Below, piece after piece: positions 9,048 to 19,937 of a stretch of 64,000 bases of DNA (positions are counted from its first letter, which is position 1; every line of letters starts with the position of its first letter). Under the pieces are notes generated by a model. It had not been told where the DNA came from. It searched no databases and saw only the letters and a list, made by a program, of their open reading frames with translations. The translations under genes were made by a program, and so were the position numbers. The stretch comes from a virus. The stretch lies in IMG/VR virus record IMGVR_UViG_3300034283_001962, positions 1-64,000 of that record. One strand, given 5' to 3'.

Positions 9048-11972
9048 TTATCTTCTTCCTCTAGATTGTCTAGGAAAAAATCCATGCCAATCCCAATTAT
9101 TTCGCTGTATTCTTTGTTTATCTAAAGTTTGTTGATTTTTGCTATCTGTTAATGTAGTTATATTTTTAATATTACCTTGAGCATCTTGCATTGTTCTTAC
9201 TGTAGTAGCATCACTTACTTGATTAGTAGTGTTGGTTGGAGTACCCCATCTAAATGCTGGATCTGCACCTTCATAACCAACTCCAACGATTTGACCTTTA
9301 TTATTTCTTTGGTAACGGAAATCATACAAAGCTTCGTTGGTTATAGTCTTAATGTTCTCCAATTCGTTCTGAAGAACTTTACTACTAATAGAACTAAGAG
9401 CTGTAAACAAGTCACGTTTTGTATTACTGCGAGCTTGTTCTTGACGAACCATTTGTTGGTCAGCCAAACCAAGGTTTCTAAACTGAGCATCGTTTCTAAG
9501 TGAAACATTCTTGTTGATAATATCACTTTCGATACCTTGATTTACTCTAAATTCCTCAGCTCCAATTTTAGTATCTGCCATATATTTTTGTGCAGCTAAA
9601 GTTCCTAGTGCTGCAGGATTAGAAGCCAGAGTACTTTGAATAGCATTAAATGAAGCAGTATTCTCATTCCTCATATCTTGATACGATACTTGATATGGAC
9701 TATACATTTCTGGTTCATACTTTTGAACAGGAACAGGTCTTACCCTGTTTGTACCAATAGCAGCCAACTCTGGTGCTATCTGAGTAATCTTTAATTTGTT
9801 TTGATCTGTAGCACTTGACATGTCCTTGTCCATATTGTGGATACTAGGATTGTAAGGAGTAGACTTTGCACCTTTACCAAAATCAGGAGGATTACGACTG
9901 AATGTTCTTTTACTTTGATCTACACCTAGAGCTTTAGTTAACCCTGTGGTTATAGGAGTAGGTGCTTCAGCTACTGGAGCTGCTGATTTCGGAGGATCAA
10001 CTTGTGTAGTGGAACTACTGGTTGATATACCTGCTCTTTTTACGTATTCTCTTAAAGTTTCTTTTTCTCCAGATACAGATGCCATGATAGGATCATCCCA
10101 ACCAATAGTTCTTTTCTCTCCTTTTGCAGTGGTAATAGTAGCTTTTCCTGTTTTTTGTAAGCTGTTTGCAGCTCCCTCTCCTAATCTATGAGCAGCAAGA
10201 ATAAGATTTACATCTCCTCCATATTTAGAATGTAAAGATTCAATATGCTTATTCATCACAAGTTCTTGTATATTTCCCCTGTTGTTTTTAAAAGCATCCT
10301 CAAACTCTTCTTTATTTTTGATACCAAATTGATCTTCAAATTCTTTTTTATTGGTATTATAATACTTTTGTCTGGTATCTTTGATAAATTGATATTTACC
10401 ATAAGCCGTTCCTCCCATTTTAGTAAGAATGTCATATCCTGATTTTCCTTCTGCTTTCCAGATTGCTTGTTTGATATTTACAAGTAGATCGGGATCAATT
10501 TCTCCACCAGCAGCAAATGACATCTTAGCACCAAACTTAGCTTTGATTTGTTTACCTTCACTCATTGCTTTTGGTTCCAATCCATTGACTTGAGCCATCA
10601 TTAACATTTCGTTTTGTAATGCAGATAGTAACTCTTTTGATTGAGCTATCTGTTGTTTTTTCTTTTCAGCTCCTTCTACTTTCATTTTGCCTGAATTAGA
10701 AGCAAGTCTTTCGAACATATCTTGTGGATCAGACTCGTTTATTAGTTTCATTCCCTTATCCATATTTTTTGAGATATTACTTTCCATCTCACCTAAGTTT
10801 TTAGCAACGGTTTTAAACTTCTTTTTAGTACCGGGAACAATCATATTTCCAAATATATTAAGACTACCTTGACTATCAATAGCTGCTGTTTCGTCACCTT
10901 CAACTTCAGCTTTTACTCCTCCAAAATTTATATCAATTCCACCCTCTTCATGAGAAGGCCCATTGAACATAAATGTTCCACCATCTACTTCATTGTCTCC
11001 AATCTTTTTGATTGAACCACCATATTGCATTTTAGTATATTGATTAACATTTTCATCAATAGATGTTTTTTTAACGTTTTTGAATCTACCTGGTTTATTA
11101 TAAATAGAATTTGGTATCCAATCACCATCTTTATTAAAAGAACCTTGCAATTGTTGTTGTTCTGTAATATATGAGTTTATATCTAAATTAGGATTTTGTT
11201 GCAAGAATTGTTGTTTTTTCATTTCTTGTTGAAAATCATAATCTAGTCTTTTTTGTGTAAGAGGATCAACAACCATAGCATCTCTTGCTCTAGTAGCTTC
11301 AATACTTTCAGAACGAGTAGGCCAATTAATATCTTTATAATTTGAAGACATTAACATTGGTTTTTTCTTAGGTTTAGGATCTTCTACAGTCATGCCAAGA
11401 TTAGCTTTCATTTTTCCTCCGTCCTTCATAATAGCTTGAGATCCTCTACCATACATCTTATTATTAAACGTAGTAGTTGGTCTTACAACTTCTTGGCGTT
11501 TTAAACCTTTTTGAGGAATAAGATAATCTGTAATAGCTAACCCTGTTAGTATATTATCACCCCAGTTAGTTTTATTTTTAGCTGATTGATCAGTAGAAGC
11601 TGGGCGATTAAAGCTAGCTTCAGCTTTAGCTCTAGCTGGAGTAGATACCATCATCTCTTTCCCATCCATTATATTAACTGGTTTCTGTTCAAAAGAATCC
11701 ATGATGATATTCTGTCCGCGAAACTGATTATTTATTTGTTCATCAGCATTACGGTTAGTGTACTTATCAGTAATAGTAGGATTTATTTCTTGATATGTTC
11801 CGTACATATTTTTAGCTGCTATATACTCCATAAGAGTAGAGTAGTCTTCTCTTACAGGAGGTACTCCTGGTTCAATAGGACCACCTGCAGCAAATTTCTT
11901 TCCTGTTATACCAAATAACTCATTAATATGTTTAACAAGTATTGGACTTTTCTTTGTTGTTTTCTTAGCCAT
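9048..11972 (-). CDS. Virion-associated muramidase-like cargo protein, 974 aa
   Basis: Residues about 495-655 resemble a lysozyme-like transglycosylase: LLVNIKQAIWKAEGKSGYDIL supplies a candidate catalytic Glu, followed by GGTAYGKYQF and a long helical lobe with AAHRLGEGAANSL. Residues about 330-410 carry the Gly-rich stretch EEGGIDINFGGVKAEVEGDETAAI, familiar from crAss-like cargo proteins. The likely role is opening peptidoglycan during genome delivery. The ATG overlaps the stop of the 1471-aa gene by one base, indicating coupled translation. Domain call is by eye; confidence is good for virion location and moderate for enzyme activity. Confidence 0.75.
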   Translation of the reverse strand: MAKKTTKKSPILVKHINELFGITGKKFAAGGPIEPGVPPVREDYSTLMEYIAAKNMYGTYQEINPTITDKYTNRNADEQINNQFRGQNIIMDSFEQKPVNIMDGKEMMVSTPARAKAEASFNRPASTDQSAKNKTNWGDNILTGLAITDYLIPQKGLKRQEVVRPTTTFNNKMYGRGSQAIMKDGGKMKANLGMTVEDPKPKKKPMLMSSNYKDINWPTRSESIEATRARDAMVVDPLTQKRLDYDFQQEMKKQQFLQQNPNLDINSYITEQQQLQGSFNKDGDWIPNSIYNKPGRFKNVKKTSIDENVNQYTKMQYGGSIKKIGDNEVDGGTFMFNGPSHEEGGIDINFGGVKAEVEGDETAAIDSQGSLNIFGNMIVPGTKKKFKTVAKNLGEMESNISKNMDKGMKLINESDPQDMFERLASNSGKMKVEGAEKKKQQIAQSKELLSALQNEMLMMAQVNGLEPKAMSEGKQIKAKFGAKMSFAAGGEIDPDLLVNIKQAIWKAEGKSGYDILTKMGGTAYGKYQFIKDTRQKYYNTNKKEFEDQFGIKNKEEFEDAFKNNRGNIQELVMNKHIESLHSKYGGDVNLILAAHRLGEGAANSLQKTGKATITTAKGEKRTIGWDDPIMASVSGEKETLREYVKRAGISTSSSTTQVDPPKSAAPVAEAPTPITTGLTKALGVDQSKRTFSRNPPDFGKGAKSTPYNPSIHNMDKDMSSATDQNKLKITQIAPELAAIGTNRVRPVPVQKYEPEMYSPYQVSYQDMRNENTASFNAIQSTLASNPAALGTLAAQKYMADTKIGAEEFRVNQGIESDIINKNVSLRNDAQFRNLGLADQQMVRQEQARSNTKRDLFTALSSISSKVLQNELENIKTITNEALYDFRYQRNNKGQIVGVGYEGADPAFRWGTPTNTTNQVSDATTVRTMQDAQGNIKNITTLTDSKNQQTLDKQRIQRNNWDWHGFFPRQSRGRR

Positions 11973-14900
11973 TATAATATAGAAGCTTTAGATGAAGTAG
12001 CAATAAATACAGATATGAATTTATGCTCATCATTATTGTTAACAGTATGTCTTACTTTACAATCTTTAGCAATTAAAGGAGACTTATTAAATGATTTAAC
12101 TTGATAAACTATATTTGATTCGTCAATCTGTTTGAAAATCGAATCAGGTTTTACTATATGGAAACTTTTAGTCTTATCTTTAACCATATCAATAATATCA
12201 TTATAGATATATTGACTATCTACTTTACTATATGTAACAGTTCGATCTGTATCTGTAGATTTAGGATAAGTCATATATTGAGATAAACTATTCTTTGGTT
12301 TTTTTACCAATTTTAGAGTAGCACATTGTTGATCATTATATACAACAGATTCATTAAAATATACATCATCTGTTTGTATAAAAGTTTTATCTGGATTGTA
12401 TTTCAGTACTTTAGTATAATCTGAAATATGAGTTAATAACTCATCTTGGATATTAAAAGATAATGGATACTCAATAACGTATGGAGACTTTTGACCATAA
12501 AAGTTACCAAATTTGGTATTCTCAACATTATGTTCCCATACACTATTTCCTTCAGAAGTATAAAAAGTATTTACGTTTCCGATGTAGAGAATGGGCTTAT
12601 AACTATGAAAAGATGTCCAATTTTGTATGTCAAAAGAGAAAGACACAGTAAAAGTGTGATCTTCAAAATAGTCTGTGTTTTTAAGGGAAACTTCTTTACC
12701 ATTTTTGTAAAATTTATTGTTAATATATTGAACTTCTTTATCAAGAAGTTTATAATCTAACTTAGTAATAATTACTCTATTATATCTTGAGTCATATATT
12801 CCATGTAAACCAATACCTTTAAAATGGTTATCTATATTAACTTCAGGAAAGTCTTCTTTAATCTTAAACGTAAGATTATCTATAAAAAATTGTGAAGCAG
12901 TATCTTTAGTAATATCTATTGCTTTTTGACCATTTAATAAAAATATCTGACCTCTTTTAGAATCTACTGTAATGTGACCATACTCTGTTTTTAATAAAAA
13001 CTTATGTTGTGCACCTACATAACCAAAATCTGTTTCGGCAAAATCTAAAGGAGGTACATCTCTATCAAAAATAGATTGACCTAAAAACACTTGACCAGCT
13101 GATGTAGCAGTAGTTAACAATGCATTATACATCATTGATTTATTCTCAAATCTTACAAGAACTACTTTGTTTTCAATACCATCTATAGATGTAAGTCTAC
13201 CATAATTTAATGGAAAATTAAATACTGCAGATGGTCTATATATTAACCAGTTATTTTGTCCTTCCCCTTGTCTTTCAGAAAATATTGCACGATTAGGATA
13301 ATACTGTACACAATTATCGTCAGCATAATTTTCTGGTAGATATGAAAAGAAGTTTTCTTTATTTTGTTTAGAGAATGTTTTATTATACGTATAAGTGTTA
13401 TCATTAATAATAGATACTGTTTTTTCTTGTAACCAATCATTAGGAATATCAGAACTTACTCTTGGAAAGAAATCTCCTTCACGATCATTATAAGCTTGTC
13501 TTGCATCAACATTTATTTCAGACTCACAATAAAAATATTGAATACCATAAGCAAATAAGTAAAACTTACCATTTTGATAAAAAAATGGATTAGTTGGACA
13601 ACTAAAGTTATTAGCTCTTATACCTAAAACTTCTCTTAATTTATTAATAAAACCTTGTCCTTGATCATCTTGTTGTCCGACTACTACATCAGTACTCATC
13701 CAGAACGTAGGATATGCAACATTACCAAGTAAGTCATAAAAAACATCTGATTCATTAGGAAATCCTACTCTATTATCAATAAAAAAAGGAAGTTTTGATT
13801 TATAAGCAAAACGATTAATAAAACAATCACCACCAAATATTACAAGCTCATCATTTAAATTATCTATATTTTGTTGGTAACCTGTATCTATAACTTCTGT
13901 TGAATATAAAGAACCGTATTGACTAGGATTAAACTTTTTTAGTGTTGCATAATAAGTTGAACATACTGCTTGACCATTATATTTACACCCTGTATCATCA
14001 GGTATCCATTTTGTTGTATCTTGAGGAGCACCTATTACTTCATGTACATAAGGAAGAATACCAACTGTTCTAAGATAAACAGAAGACTCTCGTTGATAAT
14101 TATTAATAATATACGTATCTCCAATACCTCTCATTCCTGGTGTTAAGTAAACACCTAGATCAACTCTTCTTTGTTTGTTACCATCAGAAGGTACAGGTAA
14201 ATAACTACTATATTGATTTAAACTATTAAATTGATATGCATAGTTTTTAGTTGGAATTAGTTTTTCAATAATATCTAAAGTCAAAGTAAATCCTGCTACT
14301 GCAGCACCTCCACCATATCCACTAACACCTGTAGATGCAAGACCAAGAGCTACACCAACAGCAATAGCTATAGCATAACTTGCTCCGCTAAGTGTTTTAT
14401 ATCCAGCATGTTCTTTTACTTCAACAAACTCACCTTTAGATATACCATATTCAACTGTTTCTAATTTTAGTACAGAACCTAAATATGGTTGATAAAAAGA
14501 TGTATCAGGTGAATGTAAAGTAAATCTTTTCTTATTATCATCATTTGTAAAAGCATTTAACCTTCTCTCACTATTTACACCACTATCATTTAGAGTTTGC
14601 TGTACTGTAATAAAAGGATCAGGTCTTACATCATTTGCAACATAGTTAGGAAAGAAATAAGTTTCTTCATCTTTTTCATATGTTCCTACATTAGATATAA
14701 GTCCTCTTGCAATAATAGATTTATTATTTGCTCTATTACCTCTTACTATTTTAAATCCAATAATATTATCTTTTTCTTCTTGACTAAGATCTGAATTACG
14801 TATAATTTCCATTACTTGTGAAGCACTTATACGTACACCTAATGGAAAAATAGCACCTTCATTATCATGTATATGACTAATAGAAGAGTCAGGAAAGCGG

Positions 14901-16387
14901 TGATATCTAATAGGTAACCCTGCAAGATCTTCCCAAACATCAGCATCGCAAGGATATAATTCTGTACTTTCATGATAGGCAAATTCACCTGCTTCATATT
15001 TACCAATATAGCAAGGATCATTAACTATTTGTGTTCCTAGTTTATTTATAATTACTTCAATATCTTCAGTTTTAATAGCAGTATTATAAACTTTCCATCT
15101 AGGTTGAGGTTGTCCATCTGTTTCGCATATACCATTAACTGTTTCATCTAATGTATCAGTGTTAGCAATCATTTCGATATCAGATGCTAAAGCAGAACGG
15201 TTTGGTATATGAAATCTGTCTGCTTGATATCCTCCTTTAAGTATTGGTACAAATTCAAATGAGTATACCTCATCTCTAAAATAACCTTTATATTTACCTG
15301 TGTATAAAGGATCTTTATAAGCATCTTTAGGTAATTTAAAAGATTGCCATATAAGTTTTATCTTATTAGCAATTTTTTGATAACTTCTTCTTCTAACAGT
15401 AGTTAAATCACTCCATACAATTATATCAGATATTGTAGTTACATCTCCAGCTTTTTCATAATATGGAAACTTAGCAAATATATCATCTATACTTAAACGT
15501 ATATTTGTTTTACTTGATCCGTTATAAACTATTTCTTCTTGAGAACCTCTTATTAAAAATGTATCAACTAATTCTACTGATGGTATATTATTTACCGTTT
15601 TGATAACAGCAAGATTATAATAATCATATATACCAGAAGTATCAATATTAGAAATAAGTAAGCCGATTGCTTTAGAGGTATTATAGTTATAATCTGGAGT
15701 AATTATATTTGGATCAAATATTGATATCGGATTTGTAACAGAGTAATAACTAGTGTATCCATCACCTAATGCGTTACTATATTGAATAGCAAATTGATAT
15801 GTACCACTAGTAAGTTCTCCTGTATCCTGTATTTCTTTATAAGAAATATCTGGAATTGAAAAATTGGGTTGAATATTTAGTTTATTACAATCTATTTCAG
15901 TAGAAGTCTGCGAATCACAACCTTCAATATTTTCTAAATAAGGAAGGTTTTCCAGATCTAACCATCTTCGTTGATTTCGATTATCTGTCCAATATATTTC
16001 TATACCACAATTAGTAACTTTATGTACTACTTTAAGTATAGGAAAATCACGATGAAAATTTAAACAATTAGCATTTATGATACTAGTGTAAGTACAATTT
16101 ATTACCTTTCCTATTTCTGACTGACCTGTTTCAGGATTGGTTAAAAATAAAATAACTGTATCTCTTTCAAAAATATTATGTTTACCAATAATATAATAAC
16201 CTACTGGAATATCATAACAATGAGTATTAGCTAATTCATTTTGATAGGTAACTTTATTTCCATCAAAGTTAGAAATAACAGCGTTCATAGCATGGGTCAA
16301 CTGACCCTGCTTAACTTGAGAAATCTGGGAATCCAAATTTAATCCTAAGCTAGCTACTGATATCTTTATTTCGTTCTTTTCTGCCAT
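11972..16387 (-). CDS. Tail muzzle/hub-type protein, 1471 aa
   Basis: Starts MAEKNEIKISVASLGLNLDSQISQVKQGQLTHAMNA. It is beta-rich with many Tyr/Asn/Asp residues and one Gly/Ala-rich hydrophobic segment (GASYAIAIAVGVALGLASTGVSGYGGG) near residues 665-695. Length and place between the tail-adaptor gene and the cargo genes match the crAss-like muzzle/tail-stabilisation protein (P22 gp10-like class in published annotations). It overlaps both neighbours by one base. Function rests on position and general character, since I cannot run a profile search. Confidence 0.7.
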   Translation of the reverse strand: MAEKNEIKISVASLGLNLDSQISQVKQGQLTHAMNAVISNFDGNKVTYQNELANTHCYDIPVGYYIIGKHNIFERDTVILFLTNPETGQSEIGKVINCTYTSIINANCLNFHRDFPILKVVHKVTNCGIEIYWTDNRNQRRWLDLENLPYLENIEGCDSQTSTEIDCNKLNIQPNFSIPDISYKEIQDTGELTSGTYQFAIQYSNALGDGYTSYYSVTNPISIFDPNIITPDYNYNTSKAIGLLISNIDTSGIYDYYNLAVIKTVNNIPSVELVDTFLIRGSQEEIVYNGSSKTNIRLSIDDIFAKFPYYEKAGDVTTISDIIVWSDLTTVRRRSYQKIANKIKLIWQSFKLPKDAYKDPLYTGKYKGYFRDEVYSFEFVPILKGGYQADRFHIPNRSALASDIEMIANTDTLDETVNGICETDGQPQPRWKVYNTAIKTEDIEVIINKLGTQIVNDPCYIGKYEAGEFAYHESTELYPCDADVWEDLAGLPIRYHRFPDSSISHIHDNEGAIFPLGVRISASQVMEIIRNSDLSQEEKDNIIGFKIVRGNRANNKSIIARGLISNVGTYEKDEETYFFPNYVANDVRPDPFITVQQTLNDSGVNSERRLNAFTNDDNKKRFTLHSPDTSFYQPYLGSVLKLETVEYGISKGEFVEVKEHAGYKTLSGASYAIAIAVGVALGLASTGVSGYGGGAAVAGFTLTLDIIEKLIPTKNYAYQFNSLNQYSSYLPVPSDGNKQRRVDLGVYLTPGMRGIGDTYIINNYQRESSVYLRTVGILPYVHEVIGAPQDTTKWIPDDTGCKYNGQAVCSTYYATLKKFNPSQYGSLYSTEVIDTGYQQNIDNLNDELVIFGGDCFINRFAYKSKLPFFIDNRVGFPNESDVFYDLLGNVAYPTFWMSTDVVVGQQDDQGQGFINKLREVLGIRANNFSCPTNPFFYQNGKFYLFAYGIQYFYCESEINVDARQAYNDREGDFFPRVSSDIPNDWLQEKTVSIINDNTYTYNKTFSKQNKENFFSYLPENYADDNCVQYYPNRAIFSERQGEGQNNWLIYRPSAVFNFPLNYGRLTSIDGIENKVVLVRFENKSMMYNALLTTATSAGQVFLGQSIFDRDVPPLDFAETDFGYVGAQHKFLLKTEYGHITVDSKRGQIFLLNGQKAIDITKDTASQFFIDNLTFKIKEDFPEVNIDNHFKGIGLHGIYDSRYNRVIITKLDYKLLDKEVQYINNKFYKNGKEVSLKNTDYFEDHTFTVSFSFDIQNWTSFHSYKPILYIGNVNTFYTSEGNSVWEHNVENTKFGNFYGQKSPYVIEYPLSFNIQDELLTHISDYTKVLKYNPDKTFIQTDDVYFNESVVYNDQQCATLKLVKKPKNSLSQYMTYPKSTDTDRTVTYSKVDSQYIYNDIIDMVKDKTKSFHIVKPDSIFKQIDESNIVYQVKSFNKSPLIAKDCKVRHTVNNNDEHKFISVFIATSSKASIL

Positions 16388-17259
16388 TACTTAATATTAT
16401 ACATTGAGAGCCTATTCATATCTCTTTTTATTGCTTTAAACTTCTGGTAAATAGTTTGTTTTTTTGTTTCAATATCAGCCATTACTTTAGACTCATCTGC
16501 AGCTTGTTTATATTCAAGTTTTTTTCTCTCAATCTGATTAAAAGTTTCATCTGTAATCTGATTAGAAAGCATTTCAAATATTTTAAACTTTATATAATTC
16601 TCAATATATTCTTGTACTTCTGTATTATCTGGTATCATTTGATAACCATCATTGTCGTATTCCTCAGAATAATATAACATATATACATCAGCATCACGAA
16701 AGTTAACAATCATTTTATTATCTCTAATATCAAATGTTTCATGAGAATTAGAATAATGATTTAAGCAACTAACAGAACAGTTTTGCTTAACAGAAATATT
16801 ACCTGGTTTTAACAAGGTCATAATCTTTACTGTTTCTACTTCTTCTGAGTTATTAGTCTTATATGTAACTTTTACCTCGTTAGGTAAACATGGATCACAT
16901 GGATCACAACGATTATCTACATTACTATTAAAAGATGTGTAGTAAGGTGTTATATTAGTACTTACTTGTTGATACAGAGAACCTGGAAGCTTTCTTGTCT
17001 GGATTAATCTTGTACAAGTCCAAGCTTCTCTTACAGCATAAAATTCAGGAGGAAGTTTACCTTCAAAATCTTCTATTTTGATAATAGCAGACTTAATTTT
17101 ATACATGGATCTTCCTAACTTTTTTAAACATTTATCTGTCCATTTAGGAAATAATAAATCATCTACAGCTCCAGTATTAAAATATGACTTTAATTCTTCT
17201 TTAACAAGAGCATAAATCTCTTGAGGTGAAATAAAAGTATAATTATAAAAATTACTCAT
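16387..17259 (-). CDS. Tail adaptor/ring-type structural protein, 290 aa
   Basis: Starts MSNFYNYTFISPQEIYALVKEELKSYFNTGAVDD, a pattern seen in tail-adaptor/completion proteins. A Cys cluster (NRCDPCDPC) lies near residues 116-125 and the C-terminus is a charged helix. One-base overlaps with both neighbours place it inside the tail assembly operon. Probably one of the ring proteins between portal and muzzle in crAss-like virions; inference from synteny. Confidence 0.6.
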   Translation of the reverse strand: MSNFYNYTFISPQEIYALVKEELKSYFNTGAVDDLLFPKWTDKCLKKLGRSMYKIKSAIIKIEDFEGKLPPEFYAVREAWTCTRLIQTRKLPGSLYQQVSTNITPYYTSFNSNVDNRCDPCDPCLPNEVKVTYKTNNSEEVETVKIMTLLKPGNISVKQNCSVSCLNHYSNSHETFDIRDNKMIVNFRDADVYMLYYSEEYDNDGYQMIPDNTEVQEYIENYIKFKIFEMLSNQITDETFNQIERKKLEYKQAADESKVMADIETKKQTIYQKFKAIKRDMNRLSMYNIK

Positions 17260-17756
17260 TAAAATCTATTATTTATAAGTTCGTGATACATTTGTAAATA
17301 TTCTGAATTTGGCTTGTTAAGATATTCTGCTAGCAATCTTGAAGTCTTTCTACATGCTTTAAATACTGTATTACTAGATTGATAAAAGCGAGAAGATCCA
17401 ATATGCCAAAACCATCTACATTTAAACCCATCAGTATGAAAATTCATATGATATACTCTCTTTCCTTCTTCTTTACTTGATTTCCAGTCAATAGGGAGGT
17501 TTATATAAGGTTTACCTTGAGGATCTAGGTAATTTTTATGCCTTTTTATTTTCTTTTTTACTACAGTAAAATAACCTAATCCGTAAGGTAACTTACAAAT
17601 ATCTCCAGATTCAAGTATATATAATCTGAATTCATTAGTATAACCATATACAATATCACTAAACTGTTTATAAGTTAGTTGTGATTCTGGAAACTGTAAT
17701 TTGAACCTATTGTAGGTATCTTTACTTGCTGTTCTGTAATCGTATTTTATTCTCAT
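17259..17756 (-). CDS. Conserved structural-operon protein, possibly IHF-like, 165 aa
   Basis: Basic protein; the segment LESGDICKLPYGLGYFTVVKKKIKRHKNY (about residues 48-76) recalls the beta-arm region of HU/IHF proteins (the GfGxF element). Crassvirales late modules are known to carry IHF-like genes. It overlaps the upstream 233-aa gene by 4 nt. The IHF assignment is tentative because the following region with many aromatics (CRWFWHIG) is not HU-like. Confidence 0.5.
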   Translation of the reverse strand: MRIKYDYRTASKDTYNRFKLQFPESQLTYKQFSDIVYGYTNEFRLYILESGDICKLPYGLGYFTVVKKKIKRHKNYLDPQGKPYINLPIDWKSSKEEGKRVYHMNFHTDGFKCRWFWHIGSSRFYQSSNTVFKACRKTSRLLAEYLNKPNSEYLQMYHELINNRF

Positions 17757-18454
17757 ACTTTATTTACCGTGTCATCTTTCTCATCTTGAGTATGATCTAC
17801 AGGTACTCTAAAATATGTATCTAGCAAGGTTTTAATGGTACTAGTAACAATGGTATCTTCTAAATACCCCGGAGCTTTAAACTCTCTGTCTAAAGGATTT
17901 TGACATCTTTCATATTTCTTTAGACCTGGTACGCAATCACATTCAGCTGCGAGTAAATTGTTAGGTACATTTTCTTCAAAGTAGGCTGATAGACTAACTA
18001 GTTTTACATTTGGATCTGATAAATACAGATATTGATTTTGAATCCAATAATAAACATTTTTTGTTTTTAGATTTAACTTTAAAATATTTATTAAACGACT
18101 TGGAGTTACTTCTGTAAGTTTAAATGAAATTTCTGTAGAGAATACTCCTTGTATAAGAAATCCATAATTACCTTCACCTATTTTAGGAAGTTTAATTTTA
18201 CTTTTAGCTATTTTTTTATCAGATATAAAATCACAACATTCTGAAATAGGTACAGTCTCTAATTCCACACAAGGAATAGAGGTAAAAATATTAGAGCTTG
18301 CCCAAAGTTTTCTTCTATCGACTTCACGTTTAATAAAAAAACTAGCTTTAGAATTTAATTCAGAAACAATAACTCTATCTGTAATAAGGTTATCTCCTGA
18401 AATTAATTTATTAAGACTGCGAATTCTAGATACAAGATCTCTATAAGTAGACAT
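17753..18454 (-). CDS. Tail/virion protein of unknown function, 233 aa
   Basis: Starts MSTYRDLVSRIRSLNKLISGDNLITDRVIVSELNSKASFFIKREVDRRKLW. The N-terminal helical pattern resembles structural tail-assembly proteins of crAss-like phages, where a similar gene sits beside the ring proteins. A Cys-containing C-terminal part (CDCVPGLKKYERC) is present. The gene starts 2 nt after the phosphoesterase stop. No enzymatic motif. Confidence 0.55.
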   Translation of the reverse strand: MSTYRDLVSRIRSLNKLISGDNLITDRVIVSELNSKASFFIKREVDRRKLWASSNIFTSIPCVELETVPISECCDFISDKKIAKSKIKLPKIGEGNYGFLIQGVFSTEISFKLTEVTPSRLINILKLNLKTKNVYYWIQNQYLYLSDPNVKLVSLSAYFEENVPNNLLAAECDCVPGLKKYERCQNPLDREFKAPGYLEDTIVTSTIKTLLDTYFRVPVDHTQDEKDDTVNKV

Positions 18455-18455
18455 T

Positions 18456-19754
18456 TTAAACTGCGTTATGATTATAATTGGCTATTTCGCCCTTTTCTTT
18501 ATGATATAAAAATGCTTTGGCTTGTTTTAATGAATGATATCCTTTATCAAAGTGCCATTTATCATCACTTGATATAGAAGGAATTACTTGTACTTGAAAA
18601 GCATGGTCATCTTCTGCACTCCAATATTCCATCTTTTTGTTATGATGAAGGTGTCCAATTTTAGCCCATCTATATTTAGTTGCTGCCCATAATTCTTTTT
18701 CTTGAGATGCAAATAACTTAATCAAATCTCCCCATTTTTCATTATGGCCGTGACAATACATAAATCCATTATCACCGTATTTATAATATTTTCTAGAACG
18801 AGGAGAGTTATTAATTGTTACTCTATTATTATTATGATACCATGCTTCAATTATTTCACCCATCATAAAACAAGCTTGACTATCATGGTTACCTGGAATT
18901 ATTGTAATATCTACAATAGCTATTGTTGAAATAACATCAATTGTTTCTACAAGTATTTTTTTTATTCTTTGTACTAATTTTGCAAACCTGCTATCACTGT
19001 GCATATTAGTTCCTGCAGAAGTAGTATTAGCATCGTTATCAATATGAAATAAATCATTACCAATTGGTAAATGTATACGTCTTACTTTTGTAAGATCTGT
19101 TCTACTTAGTAATTCGTTAATAGATTCTTTAAATCTTTTTTCTGCTATTGAAAGATCATAATTATCTGTTCCTTCTTCTTCCCAAGATAACTTACCAAAA
19201 TGAGGATCAAATACACATAATTCTAGAAGTAAATTATCAATTTCAGCTTGAGGACGATAAATAATATAAGGTCGATCTATTATTTGAGTATTATACTCTT
19301 TTATATTATCAAGAATAATCTTCTTTTGTGCTTCTAGATTATCATCAACTGAATAAGCTTTAAATAAAGCTGAAACTGTCCAAGTATTACTATTGCTAAG
19401 TTTACTCCAGTAACTTGTTAGTTTCCATTTAGTTTTATCAATGTTATGAGCTGCTTCAATTTCCTCTGGACTTTTTGGTTCATTAGTCCATAAAGCTTTG
19501 GTTTCCATTGTTTTACCCTCATTTGAAACTTTTTGTTCTACTAGTTTATAGAATTCTGTAGTAGGGTTTACTTTTTTACTTACCCATGTTTCATTTAATT
19601 CTGAATTTTCTTCTGGTTGATTTCTTAATTCTTTTAATAAATTTTCTATTTCATTTTCACTTATTCCAAGTTTTTCTGCATAGTAAGACTTAGATTGTTT
19701 TCTTCTTAATAATCTTTCTAGCTGTTGTAAAAGAGAGTCTTTATTATCAAACAT
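18456..19754 (-). CDS. Calcineurin-like metallophosphoesterase, 432 aa
   Basis: The two-metal phosphoesterase signature is complete: FDPHFG (about 182-187), GNDLFH (about 230-235), GNHDS (about 287-291), CHGHNEKWGD (about 333-342) and GHLHHNK (about 364-370). Residues 1-50 look like a helix-turn-helix (YYAEKLGISENEIENLLKEL), so it is probably a DNA-associated nuclease or phosphatase. It is first in a tail sub-operon, preceded by a Bacteroidota-type promoter (-33 TTTG at 19820-19823, -7 TAATTTTA at 19792-19799). Why an enzyme sits here is unknown. Confidence 0.8.
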   Translation of the reverse strand: MFDNKDSLLQQLERLLRRKQSKSYYAEKLGISENEIENLLKELRNQPEENSELNETWVSKKVNPTTEFYKLVEQKVSNEGKTMETKALWTNEPKSPEEIEAAHNIDKTKWKLTSYWSKLSNSNTWTVSALFKAYSVDDNLEAQKKIILDNIKEYNTQIIDRPYIIYRPQAEIDNLLLELCVFDPHFGKLSWEEEGTDNYDLSIAEKRFKESINELLSRTDLTKVRRIHLPIGNDLFHIDNDANTTSAGTNMHSDSRFAKLVQRIKKILVETIDVISTIAIVDITIIPGNHDSQACFMMGEIIEAWYHNNNRVTINNSPRSRKYYKYGDNGFMYCHGHNEKWGDLIKLFASQEKELWAATKYRWAKIGHLHHNKKMEYWSAEDDHAFQVQVIPSISSDDKWHFDKGYHSLKQAKAFLYHKEKGEIANYNHNAV

Positions 19755-19791
19755 TCTATTGTTTTTTGTTAAAGAAACAGTTTGTAAAAGG

Positions 19792-19823
19792 TAAAATTAA
19801 TATTTTTTACTAATATTACCAAA
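19792..19823 (-). promoter_or_regulatory. Promoter for the tail sub-operon
   Basis: On the minus strand TTTGGTAATA is followed 20 nt after TTTG by TAATTTTA, one base off TAnnTTTG. It sits 38 nt upstream of the phosphoesterase ATG and just after the terminator-bearing gap. Confidence 0.55.
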
Positions 19824-19867
19824 TTATTTTAACCAAATACATTAGAAAGTTTAATGTAATAGGTTAT

Positions 19868-19901
19868 AAAAAAAACCCCTACTGTAGAAACAGCAGGGGT
19901 T
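19868..19901 (-). terminator. Rho-independent terminator after the 560-aa fibre gene
   Basis: Minus-strand hairpin AACCCCTGCTG / CAGTAGGGGTT with a short loop, then a run of eight T. It begins 37 nt past the fibre stop codon. Confidence 0.8.
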
Positions 19902-19937
19902 ACACAGTGAAAACCAAAAAACACTATGTTTTTAAGT